Shown: positions 43,849 through 53,586, counted from the first letter of the stretch. The stretch: 63,319 nucleotides of DNA from Planctomycetaceae bacterium (GCA_007694185.1 RECD01000238.1:1-63319); one strand, 5' to 3'. Numbers and translations: made by a program. The notes: a model not told the origin generated them from the letters alone.

Positions 43849-44091
43849 CAGGGCGCCGCCGCTGGATAACGCCATGCGTTCGATCGCGGAAGGACGGCTG
43901 CGTGACAATGCCGCGTCGACTCTCGCTAACAGTTGGTCTGCGGCATTACCCCCGCCGGATTCGTCCGCGTCCATGCCGGCACAAAATTCTGCGCAGCAAT
44001 GTTGGCACGCGATCGTTTGACCCAGCAGGCGGGTCGGCACCTCCAGTCGGCGACCACAGACGGGGCAAGACTGCTTGAAATGAAGGGCCAT
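43816..44091 (-). CDS. Small zinc-ribbon protein
   Basis: This is a 91-residue protein. Two CxxC knuckles (SCPVCGRR and CQHCCAEF) spaced by 16 residues form a zinc ribbon. It is preceded by MALHFKQ, a start frequently seen in short planctomycete zinc-ribbon proteins. A flexible region and a low-complexity Ser/Gly tail follow. TAGGAG lies about eight bases before the ATG at 44091, which supports expression. Its last 10 or so codons overlap the end of aroA on the other strand. Zinc ribbons bind nucleic acid or protein; no function can be given. Confidence 0.75.
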   Translation of the reverse strand: MALHFKQSCPVCGRRLEVPTRLLGQTIACQHCCAEFCAGMDADESGGGNAADQLLARVDAALSRSRPSAIERMALSSGGALSVSPTMGPTH

Positions 44092-44271
44092 TGCGATTCT
44101 CCTAGACGCCGGTTATTCGACAAGCGAGACGAGGGCTGAATGTTATCCGTTACTTCGGCCTAACGCAAGCAATTTTCACTCTGCCGCGATTCGTTTATCA
44201 CGGTCGAAAGGTTCAGCGAGGGAATATCAGGGCGTGCCGTTAGCGAAATTACATCGGGGGTGGCTTTGGAA

Positions 44272-44910
44272 ATGGACTGGTGGCAGGCCGTGATCTGCTT
44301 CGCCGCAGGTTTGTTATGCGGGTTATTGGCCCGCCGTCAAGGGTTGCGGACCCGAATCGAGTCAGGCCTTTCAGAGGCTCGCACCGACGGTTTGACCGGC
44401 TTGGTCAATCGCCGGGGGTTGGACGCCCAGCTTGCCGATTGGTTTGCCGGTCCGGAATCGGTTCCGGCGCCGTGGGTCCTCGCGATGATCGACATCGATC
44501 GGTTCAAGGAGGTCAACGACACGCACGGCCATCTCGCCGGTGATGAAGTCTTGAAGTGGACGGCGAAGACTTTCCAAGCCTGGTTTTCGGACGCGATTCT
44601 GATTTCGCGTTACGGCGGTGAAGAGTTCGCGCTGATTCTTCCTGGCGGTTTGGCGCGAGCGTCCGAGTCGGTCGATGCGCTTCGTCGCCGTGTCGCTGAT
44701 CAGACGATCGACGTCGCCGTGGCGCAGGTTCGCATCACGTTCAGTGCCGGGTTGAGTCAGGCGACGACGTCCAGCGATACGCGGCAACTGGTCCACGAAA
44801 CCGATGAGGCGTTGTACGCGGCGAAGAAGGCCGGCAGGAACCGGGTTTATGTCAGCGTCCAGGGAAAGCCGGTGCCGTGGGATGCCGGGGCGCCCTGCGG
44901 GGTCGGCTGA
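44272..44910 (+). CDS. Membrane-anchored GGDEF diguanylate cyclase
   Basis: This is a protein of about 212 residues. One N-terminal hydrophobic helix (AVICFAAGLLCGLLA) anchors it. A GGDEF domain fills the rest: TDGLTGLVNRRGLD, then MIDIDRFKEVNDTHGHLAGD, and the active-site loop YGGEEFALILPGG (GGEEF, an active variant). It should make c-di-GMP from two GTP. The usual inhibitory RxxD site at five residues before the loop is absent (the sequence there is SDAI), so feedback inhibition by that site is unlikely. No sensory domain is visible. A GTG at 44260 is an alternative to the ATG at 44272, which has a better-placed purine run upstream. Confidence 0.9.
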   Translation: MDWWQAVICFAAGLLCGLLARRQGLRTRIESGLSEARTDGLTGLVNRRGLDAQLADWFAGPESVPAPWVLAMIDIDRFKEVNDTHGHLAGDEVLKWTAKTFQAWFSDAILISRYGGEEFALILPGGLARASESVDALRRRVADQTIDVAVAQVRITFSAGLSQATTSSDTRQLVHETDEALYAAKKAGRNRVYVSVQGKPVPWDAGAPCGVG

Positions 44911-45164
44911 GGTTAGCGGTAACCGTCACCTTGGGGAGTGCCGTCGGCGGTTTGGCGGCCGCTGGTACACAGCGGCCGCGAACGGTCGAAGGGGGTCGGA
45001 TGGAAGCTCACGTCGGGGCGGGTGCTCCGCACCGATTTGCTAATTGCGGCGCAGTCACAGGGCTGGCGACCTGCGACAATCTCGGGCGGCGCGGACATCC
45101 TGCATGAGCGCGTTTTGGTCCTGTTGTTTCTCGAAAATTTCCAACGAAACTCGGAATCGCCTCC

Positions 45165-46586
45165 ATGAGCCAAGCGACCGACCCCCACGAATCGTCAACG
45201 GAAAGTGAACTCACCGGGGGGGCGTTGTCGCAGTCGTCCGTCTACCGCACCGCCCCGTTGGCGATGTCAGGGATGCCGCCGGGGATCGGGTACATCGTCG
45301 GCAATGAGGCGGCCGAGCGATTTAGTTTTTACGGGATGAAGGCGATTTTGACCGTCTTCATGACGCAATACTTGCTGGGCCGAGACGGCGAGCTGGCGGT
45401 GATGAACGATACCACCGCCAAGTTTTGGGTCCACACGTTCGTGATGGTAGCCTATTTCACGCCGTTGCTGGGGGCGTTTTTGGCGGATTGGCTGCTGGGC
45501 AAGTATCGCACGATCATGTTCTTGTCGGTGATTTATTGCTTCGGGCACTTGGCCCTCGCGTTGGATGAGACCCGGATGGGCTTGGCGATCGGCTTGTCAC
45601 TGATCGCATTGGGGACGGGGGCGATCAAGCCGTGCGTTTCGGCTCACGTCGGCGACCAATTCGGCAGCCGCAATCAGCATTTGCTCGAGAAGGTTTTCGG
45701 TTGGTTCTATTTCGCGATCAACCTGGGAGCGTTCTTGTCGACGATCCTGACGCCCTTACTGCTCGATCAATACGGCCCACGGTTGGCGTTTGGCGTACCG
45801 GGTGTCCTGATGGCACTCGCGACCTTGTTGTTTTGGATGGGGCGCAAGCAATTCGCCCACATCCCGCCTCGAGGCGTCTCGGTTTTTCGTGACGCTTTCA
45901 CCGGAGAGGGGCGACGGGCGATCTTGGGCTTGGTGCCGGTCTACATGTTGGTGGCGGTCTTTTGGAGCCTGTTCGACCAAACGGCCAGCGCTTGGGTGTT
46001 GCAAGCCGAATCGATGAACACGCGGGTCCTCGGGGTGTCGATTTTGCCCAGCCAAGTGCAGGCGGCCAACCCGTTGCTGATCCTGCTGATGATCCCGCTG
46101 TTCAGCTACGTCGTGTACCCGCTGCTGGGCCGGAGCTTCACGCTCACCCCGCTCCGCAAGATCGGGCTCGGGATGTTCTTGACGGTCCCGGCGTTCTCGA
46201 TCAGTGCTTTGATCGAGCAGAACATTCAGGACGGCGGGTCCCCGAGCATCCTCTGGCAGGTCTTGGCTTACGTCGTGTTGACCGCCGCCGAGATCATGGT
46301 GTCGATCACCTGTCTGGAATTCAGCTACACCCAAGCGCCCAACAGCATCAAGAGCATCGTCATGAGCATCTTCTTGCTGTCGGTCTCCTTGGGTAATTTC
46401 ATCACGGCGGGGGTGAATAAAATCATCGAGAATAGCGATGGAACCTCAAAATTGCCCGGCGCGAGCTATTATTGGTTTTTCACCGCGTTGATGGTGGTGG
46501 CCGCGGTGATGTTCGTTGCCGTGGCGTTAAAATACCGGGGTAAGTCGCACAGTCAGGACGAGCAGGAGGAGGCTTTTCCGATTTGA
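45165..46586 (+). CDS. POT/PTR family proton-dependent oligopeptide transporter
   Basis: This is a 473-residue inner-membrane transporter with 12 or more hydrophobic helices. [17 protein letters not shown] contains the ExxERF proton-coupling motif on helix 1 of the POT family. [20 protein letters not shown] is the POT signature on helices 4-5. [19 protein letters not shown] is the PTR2-type signature. [18 protein letters not shown] is the helix-7 segment with the conserved Phe/Trp. It probably imports di- and tripeptides with protons. The ATG at 45165 is the first in frame. It is followed 161 bp later on the same strand by an RND permease, which appears to be separate. Confidence 0.93.
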   Translation: MSQATDPHESSTESELTGGALSQSSVYRTAPLAMSGMPPGIGYIVGNEAAERFSFYGMKAILTVFMTQYLLGRDGELAVMNDTTAKFWVHTFVMVAYFTPLLGAFLADWLLGKYRTIMFLSVIYCFGHLALALDETRMGLAIGLSLIALGTGAIKPCVSAHVGDQFGSRNQHLLEKVFGWFYFAINLGAFLSTILTPLLLDQYGPRLAFGVPGVLMALATLLFWMGRKQFAHIPPRGVSVFRDAFTGEGRRAILGLVPVYMLVAVFWSLFDQTASAWVLQAESMNTRVLGVSILPSQVQAANPLLILLMIPLFSYVVYPLLGRSFTLTPLRKIGLGMFLTVPAFSISALIEQNIQDGGSPSILWQVLAYVVLTAAEIMVSITCLEFSYTQAPNSIKSIVMSIFLLSVSLGNFITAGVNKIIENSDGTSKLPGASYYWFFTALMVVAAVMFVAVALKYRGKSHSQDEQEEAFPI

Positions 46587-46747
46587 TCGGTAAGCCCGCG
46601 TCGCGGTGGGCTCGTCGGGTGACGGAGCGTCCCGTTGAGGATCAGACCTGACACGGATCGGACCGAATGAGGATTGGTCCCCGTGCATCCGTCGCCCTCC
46701 CCTACCCCCTCGCTCCACCTGCCTAGAAATTGCCGGAGTTTGCTCTC

Positions 46748-49700
46748 ATGCACCCGATCGAAGCCTGTGTCAACAATCCGGTCAAGGTGATCGTCGGGGT
46801 GCTGTTGTTGACGCTGTTCGGCACGATCTCGCTGTTTCGGATGCCGATGCAACTGACGCCGGAGGTTCAAACCCCGACGCTGACGGTCCAGACCCGGTGG
46901 CCGGGTGCCAGCCCGCAGGAGATCGAGCGGGAGATCGTGCAGGAGCAGGAAGAACAGCTTCAGAGCGTCGAGGGGTTGCAGAAGCTGAGCAGTGAATCGC
47001 TCGATTCGCTCGGCCGGATCACGCTCGAGTTCCCTGTCGGGACGAACATGGAGGAGGCGTTGCTGAAGGTCAACAGCCGACTGCAGCAGGTTCGCGAATA
47101 CCCGGAAGATTCTGACCAGCCGGTGATTTCGACTAGCAACGCGTCCGACCGCCCGATCGCCTGGTTCATTTTGAGCGCCTTGCAGCCGACCGTGGAAGAG
47201 ATCCGGGCGTTGGCCGAGCAGCAATCGGAACTGCGTGAACCGCTCGAACGGGTCGCGCGCACGAGCAATCCCGGCCTGCGGCTGATGCGGCTGCGGCAAT
47301 TGGCCGAGGAGCACCCCGAGATCAGCGGGGTGTTGCCACCGGATCTGAACGTTCCCGGCATGCGTCGGTTCGCCGAGGACATGATCAAATCCCGATTGGA
47401 GCGGGTGGAGGGAGCCTCGGCGGTCAACGTTTTGGGTGGCCTGGAGGAAGAGCTTCAGGTCATCATCGACCCCGAAAAGCTGGCCGCACGTCAATTGACC
47501 ATCGAAGACGTGCGGCAGGTTCTGCGTTCCCAAAACAAGGACACGTCGGGTGGGAACTTTTGGGAGGGCAAGCGGCGATACGTCGTCCGCACGGTCAACC
47601 AGTTCCGATCGCCGGAGCAGGTGACTCGGCAGGTTCTGGCCAATCGTGACGGCGCGCCGGTCTTCATCGGCGACGTCGCCGAGGTTCGGATGGGATTCAA
47701 GAAGCCCGATGGAATGGTGCGACGGTTCGGGGACAACTCGATCGCCATCAACGCGATCCGCCAGACGGGGGCCAACGTGTTGGACGTGATGGACGGCCTG
47801 CGGCAAGCGGTGGACGAGTTGAACCGCGATCTGCTGCGAGGCCGCCAACTGCAACTGACGCAGGTCTACGACGAGACCGAATACATCTACGCATCGGTCG
47901 GGCTGGTCAACCAGAACATCATCTTGGGCGGGTCGCTGACGATGATCGTCCTGATGCTGTTCTTGCACCTGCAATGGCGGACGATGGTGGTGGTCCCGAT
48001 GATCGCCGTTGCCGCCTTGGCCGCGTTGACCCTGTCACCGTGGCTGTTCGTGATTTCGCTGGCCATCATCATCGCCTCCGGATTCTGGTTCGCGCGGGGG
48101 GCGTTGGTGGTTGGGTTGGCGATCCCGATCAGCATCGTCGGCACGTTCTTGATGCTGAACTTGTGGGGCCGATCGCTGAACGTGATCAGTCTGGCGGGGA
48201 TGGCTTTCGCGGTCGGCATGTTGGTCGACAACGCGGTCGTCGTTTTGGAGAACATCTATCGGCACTTTCAGGCTGGGGATTCGCCCCGCGTGGCGGCCGT
48301 GAAGGGAGCCAAAGAGGTTTGGGGGGCGGTGTTGGCTTCGACGTTGACCACCCTGGCGGTCTTCCTGCCGGTGTTGTTCGTGCAGGAAGAAGCGGGGCAA
48401 TTATTTCGCGACATCGCTTTGGCGATCAGCGCGGCGGTCGGCTTGTCGCTGATCATCAGCATCACGCTGATCCCGATGGCGACCTCGCGACTGCTGAACC
48501 ATCCCGAACAGGTGCTCGACGAGGACTCGCACGAGCCGACCAGCCCGCATCATCCGCTGCACCCGCTGGCTTGGATCGCGACGATCAACCACACGGCAGA
48601 AGGTTTCGTGCGGTTAGTCGTGGCGACCAACCGGTCGATCCAGCGTCACCTCTGGTCGCGGCTGGCGGTGGTCGCCGTCCTGGTTTTTTTGGCGGCCGGG
48701 CTGAGTTACCTGTTGTGGCCCAAAGTTGAATACCTCCCGTCGGGTAATCGCAACCTGGTTTTCGGGATCATTTTGCCGCCTCCCGGATACAACCTCGACG
48801 AATTGACCCGCTTGGGACAAATCGTCGAGGATCATTTGCGGCCTTATTGGGATGTCGATCCCGAGACGGGTGAGGCGGACGATTTGGAGTTTCCGGCGAT
48901 CTTCGATTTTTTCTTCGTCGCCCGTGACAAGTCCGTTTTTGTCGGCGTTCGCTCGGTCGATCCGACACGGTCGGGTGAGTTAGTGCCGCTGATCCAGCAG
49001 GTTCGCGAAAAGTTGCCGGGGGCGTTCGTCGTCGCGAAGCAGTCCAGCCTGTTCGAGCAAGGTTTGACCGCGGGCCGGACGATCGACATCGAGATCACCG
49101 GGCCCGAGCTGACGCGGCTGGTCGCGCTCGGCGGCCAGGTGCTCGGTCAGGTTGTCGGAGCCTCCGGGGCTGATCCGGTCGTCCCCAACTCCCAAACCAG
49201 GCCCGTGCCGAGTTTGGACTTGAGCAGCCCCGAGTTGCACCTGATTCCGAAGTTGGTCCAAGCGGACCAGATGGGGATCGACGCGACGCGATTGGGTTAC
49301 GCCGTCAGCGCCTTGGTGGACGGGGCCTATGCGGCGGATTATTTCATCGGCGGGGAAAAGATCGACTTAACCATCATTGGTCAATCCGACCGGGCCACTC
49401 GAACTCAGGATCTTCAGGAATTGCCGATCGCCACGGCCGACGGGCAACTCGTTCCGCTAGCGGCCTTGGCGAGCGTCGAATTGTCGAGCGGCCCGGAACA
49501 GATCAACCACCGTGAACGGCAGCGGGCGATCACGATCGAGGTTTCCCCGCCACCTGACATGCCACTCGAATTGGCGCTCCAGCGGATCAACGACGAGATC
49601 GTCACCCCGATGCGTGAAGCGGGGCAGTTGGAAGGGGGCTACCGGATGACCCTGTCCGGGACTGCGGACAAGCTACGCGACACCTGGGAGTCGCTCCGCT

Positions 49701-50302
49701 GGAACGTGTTGCTGGCTTTGCTGATCACCTACCTGTTGATGGCGGCGTTGTTCGAAAGTTGGCTCTATCCGCTCGTGATCATCCTCAGCGTCCCGTTGGG
49801 GGCGGTCGGCGGCATTCTCGGGCTGCGGGCACTCGAGGTTTACTTGTCCTTTCGCGGCATGCCCCCGCAGGGGCTCGATGTTCTGACGATGCTCGGCTTT
49901 GTGATTCTGATCGGGACGGTGGTCAACAACGCGATCCTGATCGTCCATCAATCACTGAACCTGATTCGTGACGACGGGATGACCTCCCGCGACGCGATCC
50001 TGGAGAGCGTGCGAACCCGAGTCAGGCCGATTTTCATGACTACGGCGACGACCGTCTTGGGGCTGTTGCCATTGGTGTTGTTTCCCGGGGCCGGCAGCGA
50101 GCTCTATCGCGGCTTGGGTAGCGTGCTGTTGGGCGGATTACTCGTCTCGACGGTCTTCACGCTGATCTTCGTGCCGACGTTGTTCCGGCTGTTGATGGAC
50201 GCCCGGGAAACGCTCTACCCGGAGACGGCGTCCGTCCGCACCATCCCGGTCGTTCCGGGGGCGGTTGCCGCCCCGCGTCGGCGAGCTGTCAGCACCGGCT
50301 GA
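46748..50302 (+). CDS. RND-family efflux permease with unusual insertions
   Basis: This is an 1184-residue inner-membrane protein, longer than AcrB-type pumps (about 1050). The ATG at 46748 follows GGAG. VKVIVGVLLLTLFGTISLF is helix 1. FAVGMLVDNAVVVLENIYRH is helix 4; AcrB has two Asp there and this has Asp-Asn. LGFVILIGTVVNNAILIV is helix 10, where AcrB has Lys. This VDN/VNN arrangement occurs in a subgroup of RND proteins. Two insertions stand out: residues about 147-204 in the first porter loop, and about 413-452 between helices 2 and 3, the latter adding a hydrophobic hairpin. No membrane-fusion or outer-membrane partner is beside it. The substrate is unknown. Confidence 0.88.
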   Translation: MHPIEACVNNPVKVIVGVLLLTLFGTISLFRMPMQLTPEVQTPTLTVQTRWPGASPQEIEREIVQEQEEQLQSVEGLQKLSSESLDSLGRITLEFPVGTNMEEALLKVNSRLQQVREYPEDSDQPVISTSNASDRPIAWFILSALQPTVEEIRALAEQQSELREPLERVARTSNPGLRLMRLRQLAEEHPEISGVLPPDLNVPGMRRFAEDMIKSRLERVEGASAVNVLGGLEEELQVIIDPEKLAARQLTIEDVRQVLRSQNKDTSGGNFWEGKRRYVVRTVNQFRSPEQVTRQVLANRDGAPVFIGDVAEVRMGFKKPDGMVRRFGDNSIAINAIRQTGANVLDVMDGLRQAVDELNRDLLRGRQLQLTQVYDETEYIYASVGLVNQNIILGGSLTMIVLMLFLHLQWRTMVVVPMIAVAALAALTLSPWLFVISLAIIIASGFWFARGALVVGLAIPISIVGTFLMLNLWGRSLNVISLAGMAFAVGMLVDNAVVVLENIYRHFQAGDSPRVAAVKGAKEVWGAVLASTLTTLAVFLPVLFVQEEAGQLFRDIALAISAAVGLSLIISITLIPMATSRLLNHPEQVLDEDSHEPTSPHHPLHPLAWIATINHTAEGFVRLVVATNRSIQRHLWSRLAVVAVLVFLAAGLSYLLWPKVEYLPSGNRNLVFGIILPPPGYNLDELTRLGQIVEDHLRPYWDVDPETGEADDLEFPAIFDFFFVARDKSVFVGVRSVDPTRSGELVPLIQQVREKLPGAFVVAKQSSLFEQGLTAGRTIDIEITGPELTRLVALGGQVLGQVVGASGADPVVPNSQTRPVPSLDLSSPELHLIPKLVQADQMGIDATRLGYAVSALVDGAYAADYFIGGEKIDLTIIGQSDRATRTQDLQELPIATADGQLVPLAALASVELSSGPEQINHRERQRAITIEVSPPPDMPLELALQRINDEIVTPMREAGQLEGGYRMTLSGTADKLRDTWESLRWNVLLALLITYLLMAALFESWLYPLVIILSVPLGAVGGILGLRALEVYLSFRGMPPQGLDVLTMLGFVILIGTVVNNAILIVHQSLNLIRDDGMTSRDAILESVRTRVRPIFMTTATTVLGLLPLVLFPGAGSELYRGLGSVLLGGLLVSTVFTLIFVPTLFRLLMDARETLYPETASVRTIPVVPGAVAAPRRRAVSTG

Positions 50303-50335
50303 GTCGCTCTTGCCGTCGCTCTCGCGTTTGTTTGG

Positions 50336-51241
50336 CTAACCGGCAGGACGCGGCGTCTCCGCCGTTTCGGGCAGTGTTGTTTCGGCCGCTTCCGTGCCGA
50401 CCGGCGACGCGGGGGGCTGCGTCAGTTTTCGGGTCAACCATTCGCCGGCACTCAGCCTCAGGCGATCGCGGCGCCGTTCGATCTGACCGTTCAGCTTGTT
50501 CGTGATCTTGGCTTGTTGCTCCGGCAAGTACTCCTCGCGGATCACCCGCTTGACCAGGTCGCCGACCGATTCGGCGACATCGCCACCGATTTTTCCGATC
50601 CGATCGACGTCCAGATCCACCAATTGCAAGTCGGTCGACAGGATGCGCGGGTCGGCCAGCACGTCGGGAGGAATGCGGGTCAAATCGAGTTCGAACGCGA
50701 TGTCACCCGACAGCATCAGTCTCAATTTGGCTCGTGCGTCGACCGATAGGCTGAACAGTTTGGTCCCGAGGTTCCAGCGTTGTTGCTGCAGGTGAATGTC
50801 GACCACGGTGTCGACCTGGATGTCGAACCGGAGCCTCCGGTCCTCCCCCTGTTCGGCGCGGAGCACCCGGATGTCCAATCGGTCTGGGTCGGACGGGTCG
50901 CCCAGGTGGACGTCGTAGCGAAGCCAACGACCGTGTTCCACCGCTTTCCGGCGACGGCGTGTGTGCAGTCGGCCGCCTTTGGTATGGATGTCGAGCCCCG
51001 AAACGATCTGCTTCGTTTGGCCCCATTTTTTGTCGTTATGGTAGGTCTCCGGGATCAATTGGCGAACCCAATCGACACCCCACTGGAGCAGTTGCCGGGC
51101 CTCGTCCGGTGGGATTCCCTGCAAGAAATCGTCCGCCGCGACGGGGCGGGGGGTGGCTGTGAGCAAAACCACGGCGGACGAAAATGCCGCAATCCTTCCG
51201 AGGCGGGCGATGTTGGCCGAGACGAGACAGAAACTACACAC
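50336..51241 (-). CDS. Secreted protein of unknown function, third gene of the floA cluster
   Basis: This is a 301-residue protein starting at a GTG (51241) that overlaps the stop of the hydrolase gene by eight bases. The N-terminus is a signal peptide (IAAFSSAVVLLTATPRPVAADD). The mature part has an alpha/beta region with repeated charged strands (LDIRVLRAEQGEDRRLRFDI, VDTVVDIHLQQQRW) and a C-terminal helical region (YLPEQQAKITNKLNGQIERR). I do not recognise the family. The overlap with a cytoplasmic hydrolase and with floA suggests one transcript. A role in membrane organisation is only inferred from context. Confidence 0.65.
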   Translation of the reverse strand: MCSFCLVSANIARLGRIAAFSSAVVLLTATPRPVAADDFLQGIPPDEARQLLQWGVDWVRQLIPETYHNDKKWGQTKQIVSGLDIHTKGGRLHTRRRRKAVEHGRWLRYDVHLGDPSDPDRLDIRVLRAEQGEDRRLRFDIQVDTVVDIHLQQQRWNLGTKLFSLSVDARAKLRLMLSGDIAFELDLTRIPPDVLADPRILSTDLQLVDLDVDRIGKIGGDVAESVGDLVKRVIREEYLPEQQAKITNKLNGQIERRRDRLRLSAGEWLTRKLTQPPASPVGTEAAETTLPETAETPRPAG

Positions 51242-52121
51242 GGTATCGCCAAAAAAACGCCGCCAATAGCCCGGCTACATAGCCAAGATCCTGAGGGGGT
51301 TCTGCCAAAAGATGGTCTGCCCCGTCTAGGGCAACCAGGCTGACCGGGGGTGGCTCGCCGGCCTGACGCGGCGCAGATGCAAACTGCATGATCCGCAGGG
51401 CGTGATCGAAACTGACGGTCTTGTCGGCCGGTGAATGGATCACCATCAGCGGCACCGCGATCTTGGCGATCAGGTTTTCCAACCGATGAAGGCGGAAGTC
51501 AGCCAGCATCTCCCGACGGATCAGCCAGCTTCGACCGCCGATCTCGACTCGTCCTTCTCCAAGCGTCTCGATGTCGGGGTTCCGGCGTGCCATCAAGGTG
51601 GCCAAATGGTGCGTTTCGCTGGGGGCGGCTAATGAAGCGACCGCCCGCGGCGCTATCGATGAATCGCGTTCCATCCCCGCGTACGCCAGCGAAGCGGCTC
51701 CCCCGAAGCTATGTCCCAGCAGTCCCGTCACGGGGCCCAAAGCGGTGTGGGCGAACGCGATTGCCGCACGGAGATCGGCCAGGTTGCTGCTGAAATGGGT
51801 TCGGGAAAACTCCCCCTCGCTATTGCCCAGGCCGGTCATGTCATAACGCAGCACCGAGATGCCCTGAGCCGCCAAGCCACGGCCGATTCGGGCGATCGCC
51901 TTCAAGTCCTTGCCGCAGGTGAAGCAGTGGGAAAAGACGATCGTCGGGGAACCCGTCGAGATCTCTGCCGGCAAATCGAGGATCCCGGCCAATTCGAACC
52001 CGTTTCCACCGGGGAAACGGACCCGTTCCGATCGCCGAGGTTCCGCACCGATCGGCGGCATACCGGAGCCAGCGAGGCGCGGCTTGGGCGAGTCGGCCGG
52101 ACCGGGGTGTGAAGCGGACAT
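51234..52121 (-). CDS. Alpha/beta hydrolase
   Basis: This is a hydrolase of about 295 residues. VFSHCFTCGKDL is the oxyanion-hole region (HCFTCG type). LRYDMTGLGNSEGEFS, then GLLGHSFGGAAS, carry the nucleophile Ser in GHSFGG. IHSPADKTVSF gives the acidic residue and DGADHLL the catalytic His. This arrangement resembles hydrolases often found fused or next to OsmC domains, but no OsmC is present. The reaction is unknown. The frame also opens at a TTG (52142) that would overlap the floA stop (TTGA); I report the ATG at 52121. It is the middle gene of a leftward cluster after floA. Confidence 0.8.
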   Translation of the reverse strand: MSASHPGPADSPKPRLAGSGMPPIGAEPRRSERVRFPGGNGFELAGILDLPAEISTGSPTIVFSHCFTCGKDLKAIARIGRGLAAQGISVLRYDMTGLGNSEGEFSRTHFSSNLADLRAAIAFAHTALGPVTGLLGHSFGGAASLAYAGMERDSSIAPRAVASLAAPSETHHLATLMARRNPDIETLGEGRVEIGGRSWLIRREMLADFRLHRLENLIAKIAVPLMVIHSPADKTVSFDHALRIMQFASAPRQAGEPPPVSLVALDGADHLLAEPPQDLGYVAGLLAAFFWRYRV

Positions 52122-52138
52122 TCCGTTGGGTTCGACGC

Positions 52139-53179
52139 TCAAACGCCCTGGCTGCTGATCCGCCCACCTCGAAAGGCCTCAGCCATCGCCTGGGGCACTT
52201 CGGCTTCGGCCAAGACCAACGCCGCCCGATTGCTCGCCACCAAGGCCTTCATTTCTTGCTCGTGCGCGATCGCTTCGGCTAACCGCCGCTCGGCTTTCGC
52301 CCGGGCGACCCGTGTGTCCGCTTCCGCCTGATCGGTCTGCAACCGAGCACCGATGTTTTCACCGACGTCGATGTCCGCGATGTCGATGGAAACGATCTCG
52401 AAAGCGGTTTGCGAATCCAATGCACGGCTCAATACGGCTCGCGTGATCATATCCGGGTTTTCCAGCACCTCGAAGTGGGAACTGGCCGAGCCGATCGAAC
52501 TGATGATCGATTCGCCAACCCGGGCGATGATCGTGTCTTCGGTCGCGCCACCGATCAGTTGTTCCAAGTTCGTGCGAACCGTTACGCGGGCGCGAACCCG
52601 CAATTCGATCCCGTTGCGAGTGATCGCGCTGAGGGTCGTCTTGCCGCTCCGCCGCGGGTCAGGACAATCGATCACCTTGGGGTAGACACTCGTCTGGACC
52701 GCGTCCAGGACATCGCGTCCGGCCAAATCGATCGCCGAGGCCTGGTCGAAATCGAGCGGGATACTGGCACGCTGGGCGGCGATGATCGCATGGATCACAT
52801 TTTTCACATTCCCATTCGCCAGGAAGTGAGATTCGAGCCGCCGGGTGCTGATCCCCGTTTCTCGGTCGATGCTGAGGCCGGCCTGTGCCGCCATGACCTT
52901 CCCCTGCACGATCACCTCGGGGGTGACCTTGGTAAAGTGCATTCGAATCAGGCTCATCAAGCTGACATCGGCTCGCGACATGAAAGCCTGGATCCAAAGC
53001 TTACCGTAGCGAACCGCGAAGACGAACAAAAACCCCAGGATCGCGAAAGCCAGGGCAACACCGACCAGGGCGGCGACCTGGGACCCCGCTTGGGCGACCA
53101 GTCCCGCGCCCCAAAGCCGTTCGCCTATTCTTGGAAACGGGGACGAGACCGTGGTGGCGATCAAGGGGAGCAGAAGCAT
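52139..53179 (-). CDS. floA: Flotillin-like protein FloA
   Basis: This is a 346-residue membrane scaffold of bacterial functional membrane microdomains (UPF0365/FloA family). An N-terminal hydrophobic helix (VALVGVALAFAILGFLFVF) anchors it. The PHB-like region follows: LMSLIRMHFTKVTPEVIVQG, MAAQAGLSIDRETG, RRLESHFLANGNVKNVIHA, GIELRVRARVTVRTNLEQLI and GGATEDTIIARVGESIISS. The C-terminal part has Glu/Ala repeats (AERRLAEAIAHEQEMKALVA) that form the flotillin coiled coil. FloA is often coded with an NfeD-like gene; none is here. It is the first gene of the floA-hydrolase-unknown cluster, with a short or overlapping junction. Confidence 0.95.
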   Translation of the reverse strand: MLLLPLIATTVSSPFPRIGERLWGAGLVAQAGSQVAALVGVALAFAILGFLFVFAVRYGKLWIQAFMSRADVSLMSLIRMHFTKVTPEVIVQGKVMAAQAGLSIDRETGISTRRLESHFLANGNVKNVIHAIIAAQRASIPLDFDQASAIDLAGRDVLDAVQTSVYPKVIDCPDPRRSGKTTLSAITRNGIELRVRARVTVRTNLEQLIGGATEDTIIARVGESIISSIGSASSHFEVLENPDMITRAVLSRALDSQTAFEIVSIDIADIDVGENIGARLQTDQAEADTRVARAKAERRLAEAIAHEQEMKALVASNRAALVLAEAEVPQAMAEAFRGGRISSQGV

Positions 53180-53316
53180 GGTGGTGTCTCGTGTTCGTCA
53201 GGCTGCCGGATAGAGCGTGGGCGATCCCTGGCGGCCACTCAGGGTGACGACCGGGGAAGCTAACGACCCAGTATAGCAACCGCTCCGCAGGGGGTGGCGA
53301 TCACCCGGCAGACGAC

Positions 53317-53571
53317 TCAGGCGAACTTTTTCAACACTTCGGCGACCAAGGCCGGATCGTTCTGCTCCTGCAGGTGCTGGATCTGGTCAGCGGGCAAGCC
53401 GATCTTCTCCAGATTGCCTACCAGACGCTGCCAGACGGTCGCTCGCTTCTTGCCTTCCGACAGGTACAACTCGGTCACCTGCTCCATCGCCTTTTGCAGC
53501 GCGATCGCGTCCCGATTGCGATAGTAATTTTTAATGACCTTTTCTTGGTACTTCGTGCGTGGCTCGGTCAA
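53317..53571 (-). CDS. Small conserved-looking helical protein of unknown function
   Basis: This is an 84-residue, highly charged, helical protein (MTEPRTKYQEKVIKNYYRNR at the start; VWQRLVGNLEKIGLPADQ in the middle). No export signal is present. The start is TTG (53571-53569), yet GGAAGGAG lies seven bases upstream in the transcript (53579-53586), a near-perfect ribosome binding site, so it is a real gene. It precedes floA by 137 bp on the same strand and could be transcribed with it. I do not recognise a function. Confidence 0.75.
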   Translation of the reverse strand: MTEPRTKYQEKVIKNYYRNRDAIALQKAMEQVTELYLSEGKKRATVWQRLVGNLEKIGLPADQIQHLQEQNDPALVAEVLKKFA

Positions 53572-53576
53572 CGCGA

Positions 53577-53586
53577 GGCTCCTTCC
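53577..53586 (-). promoter_or_regulatory. Strong Shine-Dalgarno site supporting a TTG start
   Basis: GGAAGGAGCC on the minus strand, its AGGAG core seven bases from the TTG at 53571. No ATG or GTG is available before residue 28 of the gene, so this site fixes the non-canonical start. Confidence 0.7.
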
